Below are positions 1-11,450 of a stretch of 64,000 nt of DNA, in pieces (the first letter of the stretch is position 1; every line of letters starts with the position of its first letter). The DNA is taken from NCBI RefSeq assembly GCF_905220565.1, contig NC_059405.1, forward strand, positions 16,508,081 through 16,572,080, written 5' to 3'. Made by a program: the position numbers and the translations under genes. Origin of the DNA: Melitaea cinxia. Its lineage: Eukaryota; Arthropoda; Insecta; Lepidoptera; Nymphalidae. The notes under the pieces were generated by a model. That model saw only the letters and a program-made list of their open reading frames with translations, was not told the origin of the DNA and ran no database searches.

Positions 1-885
1 GAAATCTTGGTTTTGTCATACGAACCTGTAGTCCCTTTAAAGATCCTCTTAGCTTCAAAATAGTTTATTATGCATACGTTAGAAGCATCTTAGAATACGC
101 TGCTCCTATATGGTCTCCAAGGTATGATGTTTATATAAAACGCATTGAAAGTGTACAAAAGAAATTTGTTCATCACCTTAAATTTAAGTGTAAAAAAGTC
201 GATATAAGTGATGAATACGTAGATATCTGCCGAGCTTATAACCTTCTGACGTTAACGGAACGCAGGGAGGTATTAGACATGGGGCTATTGTATGATATAT
301 TTCGTGGCCGCATCAAATGCCCGAAGCTTGTTGAACGCATTATACTAAACAACCCTTCACGGCGCACAAGACACACTGCTTTATTTTATGTCCCGAACTG
401 CTCCACCAACTATGCACAGAATTCTATACTTACAAGATTACCTAACTCATACAATTTGAAATTTCAAAACGTAGATATTTTCAATGGTTCAAAAAATATT
501 TTTCAATACAAAATAAAACAACAGTTCTTTAAAAAAAATAATCAAAACTACAACTAAATATATATAATTTATATATATTTCATAAATATTTATATAATGT
601 TCACTATTATTATTATCATTATTATATATGTTATATTTCCTTCCATATAGAGTTAATTGTTTTTAAATTATCCTTCCCAGGGGAATTTATAGGTTTAATA
701 TGAAAACAAGTTTGTTTGTTTTCTTCTTGTGTTTTTCCTTTTATTTTATTTTATCACATTTGTTAATTTAAATTTTAAACGGATGGATCGTCGTAATTGG
801 CTTTTTTGATTATATTTCATTCTAGTTTGTTTTATAATTTTTTCTGTGCTGTGTACTATCCCTTATAAGTAAATAAATAAATAAA
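1..885 (+). mobile_element. Non-LTR retrotransposon (LINE) 3' end, truncated at window edge
   Basis: An open frame runs from base 3 to the stop at 557 and is cut by the window edge. It reads as the C-terminal part of a reverse transcriptase ORF of CR1/Jockey type: the segment AYVRSILEYAAPIW, then KRIESVQKKFVHHL, then LTLTERREVLDMGLLYDI, which is the usual post-RT region of these LINEs. A 3' UTR of about 330 bases follows and ends in an AAATAAATAAATAAA tail at about 867-884, as expected of a LINE. No catalytic YADD motif is present because the copy is 5'-truncated in view. The ORF part has no stop and could be recent. Family assignment is by motif memory only. Confidence 0.75.
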
Positions 886-1127
886 TCTGTGACTGGAAGA
901 CTCGTCCCTGCAGAATTCGCTGTTAGAAATTCTTGTATATATAAGTATAATGAATCTCGGAAACGGCTCCAACGATTTTCATGAAATTTAGTATGCAGGG
1001 GATTTTGGGGATAATAAATTGATCTAGCTAGGATTTATTTTTAGGAAATGTCGTTTTATCCCTATAAATGTCGTTTTGAGTCAATGAATAAATGGTTACA
1101 ATATTATTAGAATACGAAGGTAAATTT

Positions 1128-1255
1128 CGCCATTGTCTACAAGGTTATTCGCCGTTGTCTAATAGCTCAGGTGGGAAATGGACCGGTCCCAAAACGATCG
1201 AGAAGACACTGGTTCAAATCCTCGGGTCTTTCGATAGATTTTTTTTCTTTTTTTT
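1128..1255 (+). repeat. tRNA-derived SINE-like fragment
   Basis: TAGCTCAGGTGGG at about 1161 resembles a Pol III A box and GGTTCAAATCC at about 1212 is a B box, with spacing like that of a tRNA. A long T-rich run follows at 1238-1258. No clean cloverleaf could be drawn, so this is read as a SINE head rather than a tRNA gene. The surrounding bases 886-1127 and 1256-1490 are AT-rich and show no gene. Confidence 0.4.
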
Positions 1256-1499
1256 TCTAATTGCACTCGTGATTTTTTATTTAAAAAACCAGTTTATATT
1301 TATTTTTATCATGACGGTAAGATCGAAAAATATTAATCATATTTTATCAGTATGTAGTTCGTATTTAAATAAAATTGACTGAGCTAAGCTCGGTCATCCA
1401 GGTACTACTACTATTATTTTTTATTCGTATAATAAAGAATATAGTATTTGATTGTAGACATTTGTATGTAAGTTTATTATACATCTACACCACCTACCC

Positions 1500-1672
1500 A
1501 ATTTAGATAATAACTTTCCTTTCTATGTATGGGTTGTCTGGAAGAAATGGCTAATTAGCCATAAGTCCGCCCATTGTACTTCACTGTCTGTAACTATCTT
1601 TATGCTTTGTTTGTAATATATTTGTGGTGTACAATAAAGTATAAAATAAATAAATAAATAAATAAATAAATA
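1500..1672 (+). mobile_element. LINE 3' UTR tail with (AATA)n
   Basis: The block starting GGGTTGTCTGGAAGAAATGG at about 1528 and ending in AATAAAGTATAAAATAAATAAATA is a LINE 3' end. It is almost identical to 57048-57180. The part GAAGAAATGGCTAATTAGCCATAAG can fold into a small stem-loop, as LINE 3' ends often do. A related tail lies in reverse at 19817-19960. Confidence 0.65.
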
Positions 1673-1728
1673 TAACTACATATTTAAAAATTTGCAGACG
1701 GTTTTTAGACATTTTTTTTCTTTCAAAG

Positions 1729-4677
1729 ATGGCTCTGTAGGCTTCATAGTGCCAGTTGAGGGTACAACCGACCAGTTCCTTATCGGCTTGGGCAGAAGAT
1801 TCGTGATAATACGATGGGACGGAGGAGATGGTACTCCAGTGAAGATAGTCCAGGAGCTGGGAGCTGTAGACCAGGACATAGAGCCTAGTCCAAGGTTAAA
1901 TGATGGAAAAGCTGATCCGAGGGGTAGGGTTTTTGCAGGTAGGAAAAATATCTTAGGCAATTTTTTACTTCTTAAAATAAGGAGGTTAAAAATATTTTAG
2001 TAGACGTTTAAATGAAAACTTGCAAATGTAATAACTATACAAGAATTAATCCGAATAGTAGGTACATACCTACTTAATTTTATGATAATTATGTTTATCG
2101 AATGAAATTATCATGAAAAAAAAAACATTATTTCACAATAATGATCGATGACACAGATACTAAATGTCACGACATATGAAGATCAACATCTACACACTAA
2201 TATCTTATCTTTAACATATTATGCGATGTCTGTACAGAATGATGATCCATATTTATTTTATGTAATCAATAACACGCCTATTACGTTGATATTTAACAAT
2301 GGATGTGATAGTTTAGTAGCCTATGTAGTTACTATTGAACCATCACAAGTCTCATTTAAACCATTAATGCTACAGAATTCGCTGTTTACAAACATACTTC
2401 TCTATAAATATATAATACAAAATAATTGGTTCTTATTTTAAATGTATTTTCTTCAATTTTTCTTTTCATCTTTTCTTTCATCATTTCGCTTTAAATATAG
2501 GTACCTAAGTCTTTTTCATATGTTATATATGTTTTATAGTCTATTTGTTGTTCTGCGAGTACCTGACGATGTAGCAACAAGTCTAAGGTCGTGTAGTTCT
2601 GTAGTCACAAAGATAATTAGTAATATGATGGAAAAAGAAGTCTAGGTAATACATATCTTTACACATCTTGTTCCTAGACTGCTGTGTAAGTCTGTAATGG
2701 TTGATTGTCTTAATTTTTCACTCCTTGCATATCCTATATTATGTAAGATTCCTTCAGCTCGATTATCTACTCATGCCTCGTAAGACACAAAGCCATACTA
2801 GAACAACGTCATCACCATTAAACCATAACCATAAACAATCACAAGATGCTATTTCATATAACGAATTTATTTTACAGGTACAATGGGTTTTGAGGAGCCT
2901 TTAGGCAACGTTCTCCCAGACCAGGGCTCACTGTACCGAGTGGACAAAACCGGGATACACAAGCTGTGTTCTAAGATCGGCATATCTAACGGTCTTGCCT
3001 GGGACCTCAAGAAGAAGGCGTTCTACTACACGGACAGTATGGAGCGGAAGATTAGAAGATACGATTATGATGTGGAGACTGGCGAAATATGTTGGTTACT
3101 TGATTAGTTTTTGAATAGTACTTGATAGAATTTTTCTTTTGAATAAGGCTTTAGTTGCTTGGCGACTGTGCATTGGCGGATTTACCACTGGGCTGAGTAG
3201 GGTAGAGCCTGGGGCGGTAAACTTGAGGGAACGGCAAATTTGGCCTAAATTAAAAAAAAAAAAGAATCATAAAGTAGCAATTTCATAAATAAAATGATTG
3301 TTTTTTTTATATAACTAGGTCGGCAAACGAGGGTAACCACACCTAAATCCTAATGTCACCTAATGGTAAGCGAATACCGTAGCTTATAGACCAGAAGCAC
3401 TGCGAGTGCGTTGGCGATCCTATCCCAAATTCCTCCCAGGAGCTCTGTTCGCCTTACTTACCAACAGGTCGAGGTACATCCCTAGTCGGGCTGCTCCATA
3501 TTTTGAGCAGGAATTTTCCTACTACACCTTACCTCAGTTAAATTTGATTGTGAATTGGGGTATCGAATTTCAGAGGTCAGCAGGGGCACCAAAGCCGAAC
3601 AGCCAACTGGTGGCAAACTTGTAAGTCTGCCACTGCGACTATGTTGATCTCATTAGTCGCCATAGTACAAATCTCCGTAATTTAATTAATTTTTACTTTA
3701 TTTATTTATAATTTGTAAAACAGACTTTAGTTGCTTGATGACTGTGTCCGCTCTATAATGTTATATGCATCAGACTCACACAGCTATTTCTGTTATTGTT
3801 TCTGTATGTGTCTGTGTTATTTTACAACTGCTGGGCATAGGCCTCTTTCCCCATGTAGGAAAAGGATCAAAGTTTAATCCACCACGACGCTCCAATGGGA
3901 GTTTGTGGATATATTCCCTACTATGAGTAACGCTCGCTATCAGGTGTACATGATAACAACCGGGACGGACGGCTTAACGTGCTCTCCGAGGCACGGTGCG
4001 GAGACGCACAGAGACTGCACAAACACCCAGACTACGGCAAACATCTTTATCGCCAATACAAATGTTTGTCATGTGCGGGGATCGAACCCGCAACCGCCAG
4101 CGCAACAGCCACAATCCAGTGCTGTGACCGTAAAGCCAACGCGTCGTCTTCCATAAATTGAACTAATTTTATGAACATGTAATAAGTTTAACATCAGTAG
4201 TTTTCTTTATACCTATGATTAGATAGAGTCAAAATGCAAAATTATAAGCATCTAAAGATAACTATAAATTAAGCTTAATACTCTGCGACTCTGCTTTTCA
4301 ACTTCGGAATACAAAGGAGATTGTAAAATATATTTTTTTCAGCAAATTTAATATACATATTCGATTTCGAAAAGAGCAACGTCACTGGCTTCCCGGATGG
4401 TATGACGATCGACAGCGATGGCAACTTGTGGGTGGCGGTGTTCAACGGGTCATCAGTTATTAAAATTGACCCGGAAACTGGGAAAGTACTTCAAACAGTA
4501 CCAATACCTGCCCTCCAGGTGACCTCTGTGGTGTTTGGAGGTCCCAAGTTTGATATTTTGTTTGTGACTTCTGCGAGTATGAATATAGAGGGCGTCCAGG
4601 AGCCCCCCTGTGGATGCACGTTCATGGTCACCGGCCTTGGAGTTACTGGATTGCCGAGTTACAACTTTAAATATTGA
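1729..4677 (+). CDS. RGN: Regucalcin (SMP-30/gluconolactonase-like), copy A, 5'-partial
   Basis: Three exons join in frame: 1729-1938, 2878-3090 and 4343-4677, with stop at 4675-4677. Regucalcins are cytosolic six-bladed beta-propeller enzymes that bind one divalent ion and hydrolyse sugar lactones. Family marks are visible: PVEGTTDQFLIGL, the N in PRLNDGKADPRGR, GISNGLAWD, and the D in FPDGMTIDSDGNLWV, which correspond to metal and substrate ligands in the family. The first exon, coding for the WLGEGPHW-type start seen in copy B, is missing; the remaining 758 nt plus a 157-nt first exon as in copy B would give a full 305-codon gene, so it probably lies left of the window. Blades 4-5 are in one 335-bp exon, whereas copy B splits the same stretch with an intron. 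A polyadenylation signal AATAAA lies at 4750-4755. Introns hold dispersed repeats and a reverse SINE. Confidence 0.9.
3305..3545 (+). repeat. Dispersed repeat family 'ACTAGGT', copy 1
   Basis: Starts TATAACTAGGTCGGCAAACG and runs through the shared blocks TGGTAAGCGAATACCGTAGCTTATAGA, ACCAGAAGCA and AGGTACATCCCTAGTCGGGCTGCTCC. Other copies in the window: 8262-8495, 9750-10030, 28455-28700 and 56105-56345, with scraps at 11092-11170 and 21315-21350. Copies are about 240 bases, non-coding and in the same orientation here. Class unresolved (MITE or SINE). Confidence 0.6.
3820..4155 (-). repeat. tRNA-derived SINE, copy 1 (reverse)
   Basis: Reads on the minus strand as a tRNA-like head with the B box GGTTCGATCCC (complement at about 4079-4089), then a body with GAGAGCACGTTAAGCCGTC and a conserved tail GGCCTATGCCCAGCAG. 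Sister copies: 4815-5155 (-), 34205-34535 (+), 42705-42962 (+, tail only), 44220-44320 (-, head only), 55520-55755 (+), and more distant heads at 10060-10135 (-) and 58325-58420 (+). This copy lies in intron 3 of regucalcin A. Confidence 0.65.
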
Positions 4678-4814
4678 TATTTGTACAAACTTCTACGAGT
4701 ACGTCTGTTTGAGTATATTTGATGTATTTAATATTTATTTTTATATTATAATAAAATTGATATTATGTACGAATGTATGAATTTTAATCGTCATTATTAA
4801 ATCACGCTCACGCT

Positions 4815-5155
4815 TCAACCTGTAATACCCCACCGCTGGGCATAGGCCTATCTTTCCGCATGTAGGAGAAGCATCAGAGCTTAATCCACCACGTTGCTGC
4901 AATGCGGGTTGGCGGATATATTGCTTATTATAATGAGAATGAGTTACGATCTCTATCAGGTGTATATGATAACGATCGGGACCAGGGCTTAACATCCTCT
5001 TCGAGGTATGGTGGGGAGACCCACAAGGACAGACATCCAAACCGGGAAGAAATATTTGTACAAATACAAATATCAATCCCGAGCGGGAATCAAACCCGCA
5101 ACCTGTCGGTGTTTTAGGCGACTACTCGCATCACTATACCAGAGCGGTTGTTGCG
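4815..5155 (-). repeat. tRNA-derived SINE, copy 2 (reverse)
   Basis: Same family as 3820-4155. The minus strand shows a head with the B box GGTTTGATTCC, the body and the GGCCTATGCCCAGCGGTGGGG tail. It lies just downstream of regucalcin A, between the two convergent regucalcin genes. Confidence 0.65.
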
Positions 5156-5229
5156 GTTAATTAAAATAAAATTATCGAAACACTATAAATTTTAGTTAAA
5201 TATTATGTGACATAATTGTTAATATACAT

Positions 5230-5510
5230 GTACCTTATGAAAAACATCCCGTAGGGAGACTCGAGCTCCAAGATCGTAAATGCCGCGAATAGCCCTTTTT
5301 TGTAAGATAAATACAGTCTCAACATCTGTAGCATTACCCCACAGTAACAGACCGTAAGACATAACATTTTTGGAAATAGCTAAAATATATTAAATGTGAA
5401 GTAGCAACGTCGGTCAGTTGTCGAACTTTCCTAACGGCGAATGCTCGAGTCTAACATTCGAGGATGACAAATGGGAATTCCACTGAAGTTTCAAATCCAA
5501 ATATAGAATC
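5230..5510 (-). pseudogene. LINE reverse-transcriptase fragment between the regucalcins
   Basis: The minus strand encodes MSYGLLLWGNATDVETVFIL and QKRAIRGIYDLGARVSLRD, a typical C-terminal RT segment of Jockey/CR1 LINEs. Further upstream on the same strand is AFAVRKVRQLTDVAT, in another frame and after a stop. This is a dead fragment of about 280 bases, too broken for a simple ORF search. The rest of 5156-5736 is AT-rich without other signal. Confidence 0.65.
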
Positions 5511-5736
5511 AATTACGAAATAAAAAACAATTTTATACATTAAAATATTATAGTTTAATTAGTGTTTATTATCTCAAGATTCATGGAACGCTGATCTGTT
5601 TTACAACGGAGATAGGCGTTAGTGCTACAACACAGTTTTTATAACTAACTGTAGTCTCGTACAAACACATCTGTACCATGTTATTTGTTCCAAATAAAAA
5701 TAATTTTCATCTATTATTATTATTATTTAATATTTA

Positions 5737-7627
5737 TTAATCAAGCTTAAAGTTATTATTCTTGAATCCCTTCGCATTCAAGCCGCGGATAAGGAACAGA
5801 GAGCCGCAGGGCGGCAGTTGTTCCTGGCCGCGGTTCATACAGGCTGACGTCACGTACAACTCGTCTAGGGCTTCGCCCCCCCAGGTCGCAGATGTGGTCT
5901 GCAGCGCTGGTGTGGGAACTTTTTGTAGGACTACACCTTTGCGAGGGTCGATCTTGAGCACCTGATGTAGATACATAATAAAATAAATAGTATCCCCAAG
6001 GTGTATAAGCCTTGATATTCATATTCTTTAAGGGGTGAAGAACCCATTAGTCGTGGGGTGACTATTTACAAAAGAAAATGATCAGGTAAAATCTGGTACT
6101 AGCCCGGATTTGAAATTGTGAACGTTTACAATCAATTCTAGTTCTATTACCAACCTAGCTTATATAAGGTATTAATAAATATATCTAATATTTTTAGCTA
6201 TAAGTAATATTAATAATTATTATAATATGATGATACCGTTATATTATGGGTTCCCACTGTGCCAGAGTAGCAAGAATGATTTTACTAATGTCACGTAAAA
6301 TGGAGTTAAACTTAGTATTATATTAGGAGTTAAACTTATATTTAGTTAATAGTTTTGTTTTCATTATGTACCTGTGATGCGTCAAAGTTGGCAACCCAGA
6401 GGTTTCCATCCGTGTCTATGGTCATTCCGTCCACGATGCCGTCGAGACCGTGGTCCTTGTATTTGAATATTAACTTTGGATTTGCTGAAAAAATATAATT
6501 ATGCCCATTATTATATCTGTTATGCGGTAGCAATCACGGAAGCTGATATTGAAAATTATGTGGTAATCGTAAATAATTTAGTGCGTTCAACGAGCCGAGA
6601 TACAAACGTAAACAAGCCAAATGCAGGGTCATTCAACTATAAAGGGTTTTGTAACCTTTTTTTACCTACACACATTTTTAAAATGTAAAATATATTTATA
6701 TTTTGATAACTAATTAACTAAATATATTTATGTATATAAGATTTGATACTTCTTCATCATAAAATCACCCCGAGCGCTTCAGGACACTGAATGAAATAAA
6801 AATAAATAATACAAAATCATAGGGCCGTCCGCGATCCGAATGTTTTTAAAGCCAGTTAAAATATTGTTCGACCTTGCCGAGAGACGTGCAGCAGATAGCA
6901 AACAAACAAGATAGAAAGAGATGGACTACATTTTGTTTGTTCCGTCGTCGCTACGAAAAAATGATGGGCATTGTTTAAGTTTGGTATCGCTTCTCGTTGA
7001 ATAGACTAGTATCTTAGCTAAGTACGATAAATTTGATACTTATGTACTATCTTGTTTACAAAATTTTCATAATATAAATATATTTTAAGTCTTTCTTTTC
7101 TTGAAATAGCTGAACTAAAACTTAAAAATCAATGGACTGATTTTGAAAATTCTTTTTCCAATAAAATTGCCATAAAATTTCTGGGTCTGTTTTGCGACGT
7201 CAACATTTTGATAAGGACTTTACCAAGGCAGGTTTTGAAATGTAGAGAGATACCCATTAGAGCATAAATAATTGTGCTTGCAGGCAAACGAAGAAAAACC
7301 GACTTCAATTATATCGACAAGTTATACAACGCAGGTAGACGAAAAAATAGTCAAGTAAATACGCATTATCAAAGATTACTCCAAAAGTTGTAATCAGATC
7401 TCGATGAAATTTAAATGTGGCCACATGATAGACATCGGCTTTCGATTAAATAAAAAATCGTCAAAACACACCTAGTAAAAAGTTATGCGGATTTTCGAGA
7501 GTTTCCCTCGATTTCTCTGGGATCCCATCATCAGATCCTGGTTTCCTTATCATGGTACCAAATTAGGGATATCTCCTTTCCAACAAAAAAAGAAATCGCT
7601 TCATAAACGACCCCCCGAACATACATT

Positions 7628-7690
<63 letters not shown>

Positions 7691-10600
7691 GGTCGAATTG
7701 AGTAACCTCCTCCTTTTTTTGAAGTTGGTTAAAAACTCCGTTAATCAAATAGATGCGTCATATAAATCAGAAAAAATGTAGTCGTAAGAGCAAAGAAACG
7801 TGTGGTGTAGTTAGGGATTAAAATCTCTTGAATAATTGCGAGAAAGACGGGAGTTTTTTTCTGGAGAACACTGTTCTAGGGTCTTGCCGTCTTGATAACA
7901 TAAAACTATTGATTCTACTTCTATTTAAAGGAACTTATATATGAACAATTTTCTGTTCGACATGCAAGCATAGTCAATTGAAAAAGCAGATGAACATTTG
8001 TTTAGGTAACTATGGTTACAGAAATACCAAGATCTGAAGCCATAATAATTTCGTGTTATTTTCAAATGCGTTTTACAGACACCCACACTGACAGAAGGCA
8101 TGTTATATCAACGAGTATTACCTATATTACTTTGTGGATTGAAAACGAAAGTCGATTACGATGAATCGAACAACCATTCTAGCGGTTGATTTATTTTTAA
8201 AAATAATAAATATTAAAATGGTTACTTAATACAAAATATAGATTAATTATTATCTGCGTCTATATAAGTAAGCGTACGGCTCACCTGATGGTAAGCGATT
8301 ACCGTAGCTTATAGACGTCTGCAACACCAGAAGCATCGCAAGCGCGTTGCCGACCCTATCCCCAATCCCCCCAGGAGCTCTGGTCACCTTACTCACCAAC
8401 AGGAACACAACACAGCTTGAAAGCAGTATTATTTAGCTGTAATCTTCTGTAAGGTCGAGGTACTTCCCAACTCGGACTGCTCCAGATCTTGAGCAACATA
8501 TTTATACAACTCACATATATTTCCAGTTTCAACATCATAATCGTATCTTCTTATCGCAAATTCGAAGGAGTCAGCGAAGTAGAATGCCTTTTCTTTCTCG
8601 TCCCAGCAGAGACCGTTCGAGATGTCCAGACCCTTCTCCAAGTGGTGGACAGAGCCATCCGAGTCGATCCTGTACAACGATCCCTTCTTCAAATGGAACT
8701 TTCCTGGCTCATACTCGTGGCCCATTGTACCTAAAAAAAAAAATAAGTGTTTTATGGATATTTTTCAAATTGTTATACATATAAATTCTACAGGGACTTT
8801 GTATGTTTACACGCGCAAATTACGTTAATTTTAATTCATTAAACAAAGTTGTTTGCTTAGCGAATAAAGCAGCTTGTTACTTGTGCTATATAAATATTTA
8901 GGGATAGGATATCTATAAAATAATCGCTTCATACTCCGCAGCACCTAGTAGAATACAACCCTAGGTCGGAGGTCCGAAACTCACAGTACAAAGGTCGGCC
9001 ATTTCGCATGCCTCTTGTTATACTATCATAACACGAGCCCAAAGAAAGTGTATCTCAACATTTAAAAATAATACAAATGACATTGTCAGGTTATCGTAGG
9101 CACTATTGCGACTCTACAGTAATATTTATTCCGAAGCCGGGCAACAGCGTCTTCGGTGCGACAAAGTCAGCCCTGCGGTCGCCAACCCGCCTGCCCAGCG
9201 TGGTGACTTGAGTGCACATGAGTTCACGCCATTTTTGGCGCGAACTTGTGGAGGTCTATGTCCAGCAGTGGATTGCGATAGGCTGAAGTGGGAAATGGGG
9301 ATGGCCATATTTTTTAATGCCGTAGCCACACAGCATGAAATTCACGTTAATATCAGAATACAAATATTATTCTACAAGACTTACCAACAAACAGTCGTCC
9401 TCTGGGGTCAGCCTTAGCGTCATTGATCCGGTTGTCCGGAGTGTCCTGGTCGAGTTCAGCCAACTGTCGTAGCTCTCTCGCCTCGCCCTTCCCGTCCCAC
9501 TGCACCACCACCACGCGCCTCTTCAGCCCCACCACGAACTGGTCCATTGTACCCTCCACCGGTATTATGAAGCCAGGCATATCAGCTGGAAGAGACAGTT
9601 TGAAACAGGTTACATATGGAAACAGAAAATATTTCAACTTTAAAATTGTTGAAAATGTACACTACAGAGGTTGTTCATCAGTCTACACCTCACTCTTCTC
9701 TTTGATTTTAACAAGGATACCAAGATCCAAGCAAGAATATTTTTTTTTATATATCACTAGGTTGGCAAACAAGCGTACGGCTCACCTGATGGTAAGAGAT
9801 TACCGTAGCTTATAGACACAAGCAACACCAGAAGCATCGCAAGCGCGTTGCCGACCCAATCCCTAATCCCCCAGGAGTTCTGATCACCTTACTCACCAAC
9901 AGGAACACAATACTGCTTGAAAGCAGTATTATTTAGCTGTGATCTTATGTAAGGTCGAGGTACTACCCCAGTCGGGCTGCTCCAGATTTTGAGCAGGAAG
10001 TTCCTGCAGTGCCCTACTTCAGTTAAATTAAATCAGTAAAATAAATTTACCAAGAATATTAGTACAAAAATAAATATCTGACCGGGATCGAACAATCTAC
10101 CGCTAGTGCTAGGCGACTGTTCGTATCACTACAGATGACCAATGTTATGAGTAATATTGTGTGAATGTGGTAAAATACAATCAGACTCCACTTCGAATCA
10201 AGCTAACAGTTGCGAGGTCAATGACCGCAGATTTTCGTAAGCGAGCATAAAATTTTCCGATACTTCGTCGTCAGTTCTGGTTGTTATCATAGATATCTGA
10301 TAATGATATTTACTTGTGACGGAATTGTATAATCTAAAACTAGAAAGTCGACATAAGATGAGATTTTGAATGACAATTGTTTAAATTCTGATCAGAATTG
10401 TAATCAACTATTGTACTATTGTTCACAGTTTTTAAGGTATGTCAATACTTATAATAAGACTGCAAGAGGTCCAATACTTTACAATTCCAAAAAGTATATG
10501 AAAATTTATAAATGGCAATCTTGGATCGACGTTGAAGTACAGTATATATTTTTTATTTTTGTCTAATTATCGCCGTAACCAACGAAGCTATTTAATTTAA

Positions 10601-11011
10601 AAGAAATTTTATTTAAATAAAGGAAATTGGCAAGTTTTAGGATATTCCATATTTACTTATGGGTTTTTAGAGAAGGGCTCAGTAATGATACCAATAAAAA
10701 AGCACTCTGGAAGGAACTTGAAATATACTACCTCTGCGTTTGTACCAGAAGTCTAAGTCTCCACCAATACTGATGCTGTTATTTATGTGTAGTAGCGATT
10801 ACTTGACAACAGACAAGCCACCAGCTCATTTGATCGCGGTACGTGTGTACTCACCTAACTTTGCCCTAGTGTGCTCTCCGGTGGCCGGGACATACTTGTG
10901 AATGGTCTTATCGAAGATGCTCACAAAGAATAACGCCATGTGCTTGTGCGACCAGTGCGGGCCTTCGCCCAGCCACACGGGCTCCGTTACCGCCTTCACC
11001 TCTGGCGCCAT
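5737..11011 (-). CDS. RGN: Regucalcin (SMP-30/gluconolactonase-like), copy B, complete
   Basis: Five exons in transcription order: 10855-11011, 9385-9585, 8515-8730, 6372-6484, 5737-5961; all junctions are gt..ag and phases agree, total 912 nt, 303 aa, the usual family length. ATG at 11009-11011 opens MAPEVKAVTEPVWLGEGPHW, which contains the conserved metal-ligand Glu. Further marks are IIPVEGTMDQFV, the N in NRINDAKADPRGR, DISNGLCWD and DGMTIDTDGNLWVANFD. The protein should be a cytosolic metal-dependent lactonase and calcium-binding protein; the exact insect substrate is not known from sequence. It is convergent with copy A, about 1.06 kb between stops. An extra intron (5962-6371) splits the region that is one exon in copy A. 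Introns hold several repeats including an AT microsatellite element. Confidence 0.93.
7265..7750. mobile_element. Non-autonomous DNA element with inverted ends and (AT)n
   Basis: Inverted ends: AACCGACTTCAATTAT at about 7297 and TTGAAGTTGGTTAAAAA at about 7718. A 56-base (AT)n run spans about 7634-7689. The family is recognised again at 38170-38215 (AACCGACTTCAAAAAAGGAG) and 37318-37350, which bound a larger copy. No transposase ORF. It lies in an intron of regucalcin B. Confidence 0.5.
8262..8495 (+). repeat. Dispersed repeat family 'ACTAGGT', copy 2
   Basis: Shares GCGTACGGCTCACCTGATGG, GCAACACCAGAAGCATCGCA and GGTCGAGGTACTTCCCAACT with the other copies. It ends about 20 bases short of the 5' splice site of regucalcin B exon 3 (8515). 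Confidence 0.6.
9119..9340 (+). repeat. LINE-tail-sharing SINE (RTE type), 5'-truncated copy
   Basis: Contains AGCGTCTTCGGTGCGACAAA, CAACCCGCCTGCCCAGCGTG and the tail GTCCAGCAGTGGATTGCGAT, followed by GCTGAAG. The tail is the same as the 3' end of the LINE at 54769-55257 (peptide GEAYVQQWTAIG). The same family occurs at 19033-19312, 30235-30560, 31265-31595, 50708-50975, 53795-54045, 56380-56712, 57900-58226, and as fragments at 25261-25391, 38415-38520, 62605-62708 and 63940-64000. Confidence 0.65.
9745..10140 (+). repeat. 'ACTAGGT' repeat copy 3 plus a reversed SINE head
   Basis: Bases 9750-10030 are a good copy of the family described at 3305-3545. Bases 10050-10135 on the minus strand carry a SINE head with a decayed B box. 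Both lie in intron 1 of regucalcin B. The remaining intron, 10141-10854, shows no recognisable element. Confidence 0.5.
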
Positions 11012-11186
11012 CTTGTTATGAACACCAACTATCAAATTCAAAATATACTTAATTAATAGTCAAGTAAGATTCAATGATTTGATGAATTTTTATATACTGC
11101 TAGGCAGGTAAACAAGCGTACCGCCCACCTGATGATATGCGGGAACTGTAGCCTGCAGATAGAGGCAACAGGAATTTTTTCTTTTT

Positions 11187-11450
11187 TGAAGTAAGACTTC
11201 TTTACGCACGCTTCATTTGGGGAGTAAGCTGGAGAATGCGTGACGAGAGCGTTACGAAAAGTGTGATCGAGTAAGGCGAACGGAAGTTGAGAGATATAAG
11301 TTAATGAACTTAGGGATATGAAAAATAGATGTTGGCCGATTCTCAGACCTACCCGATATGCCCACAAAATTTTATTAAAATCGGTCGAGCCGTTTCGGAG
11401 GAGTTCAATGTTTAACACCATGACACGAGAATTTTATATATTAGAAGATA
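11187..11450. repeat. Truncated 'GTAAAACTT' MITE joined to a reversed Helitron-like fragment
   Basis: 11187-11312 (+) matches the MITE family seen in full at 62260-62432: GAATGCGTGACGAGAGCGTT, then GGCGAACGGAAGTTGAGAG. 11316-11450 (-) matches the start of the Helitron-like elements at 30969 and 60937 (ATAAAATTCTCGTGTC, CTCCTCCGAAACGGC). Bases 11451-12500, upstream of regucalcin B, are AT-rich with no gene or recognised repeat. Confidence 0.55.

Noticed and set aside
3170..3235. hAT-like terminal sequence (TTGGCGGATTTACCACTGGG)
   Set aside because: Resembles the start of some hAT elements, but no second end or target duplication could be found.
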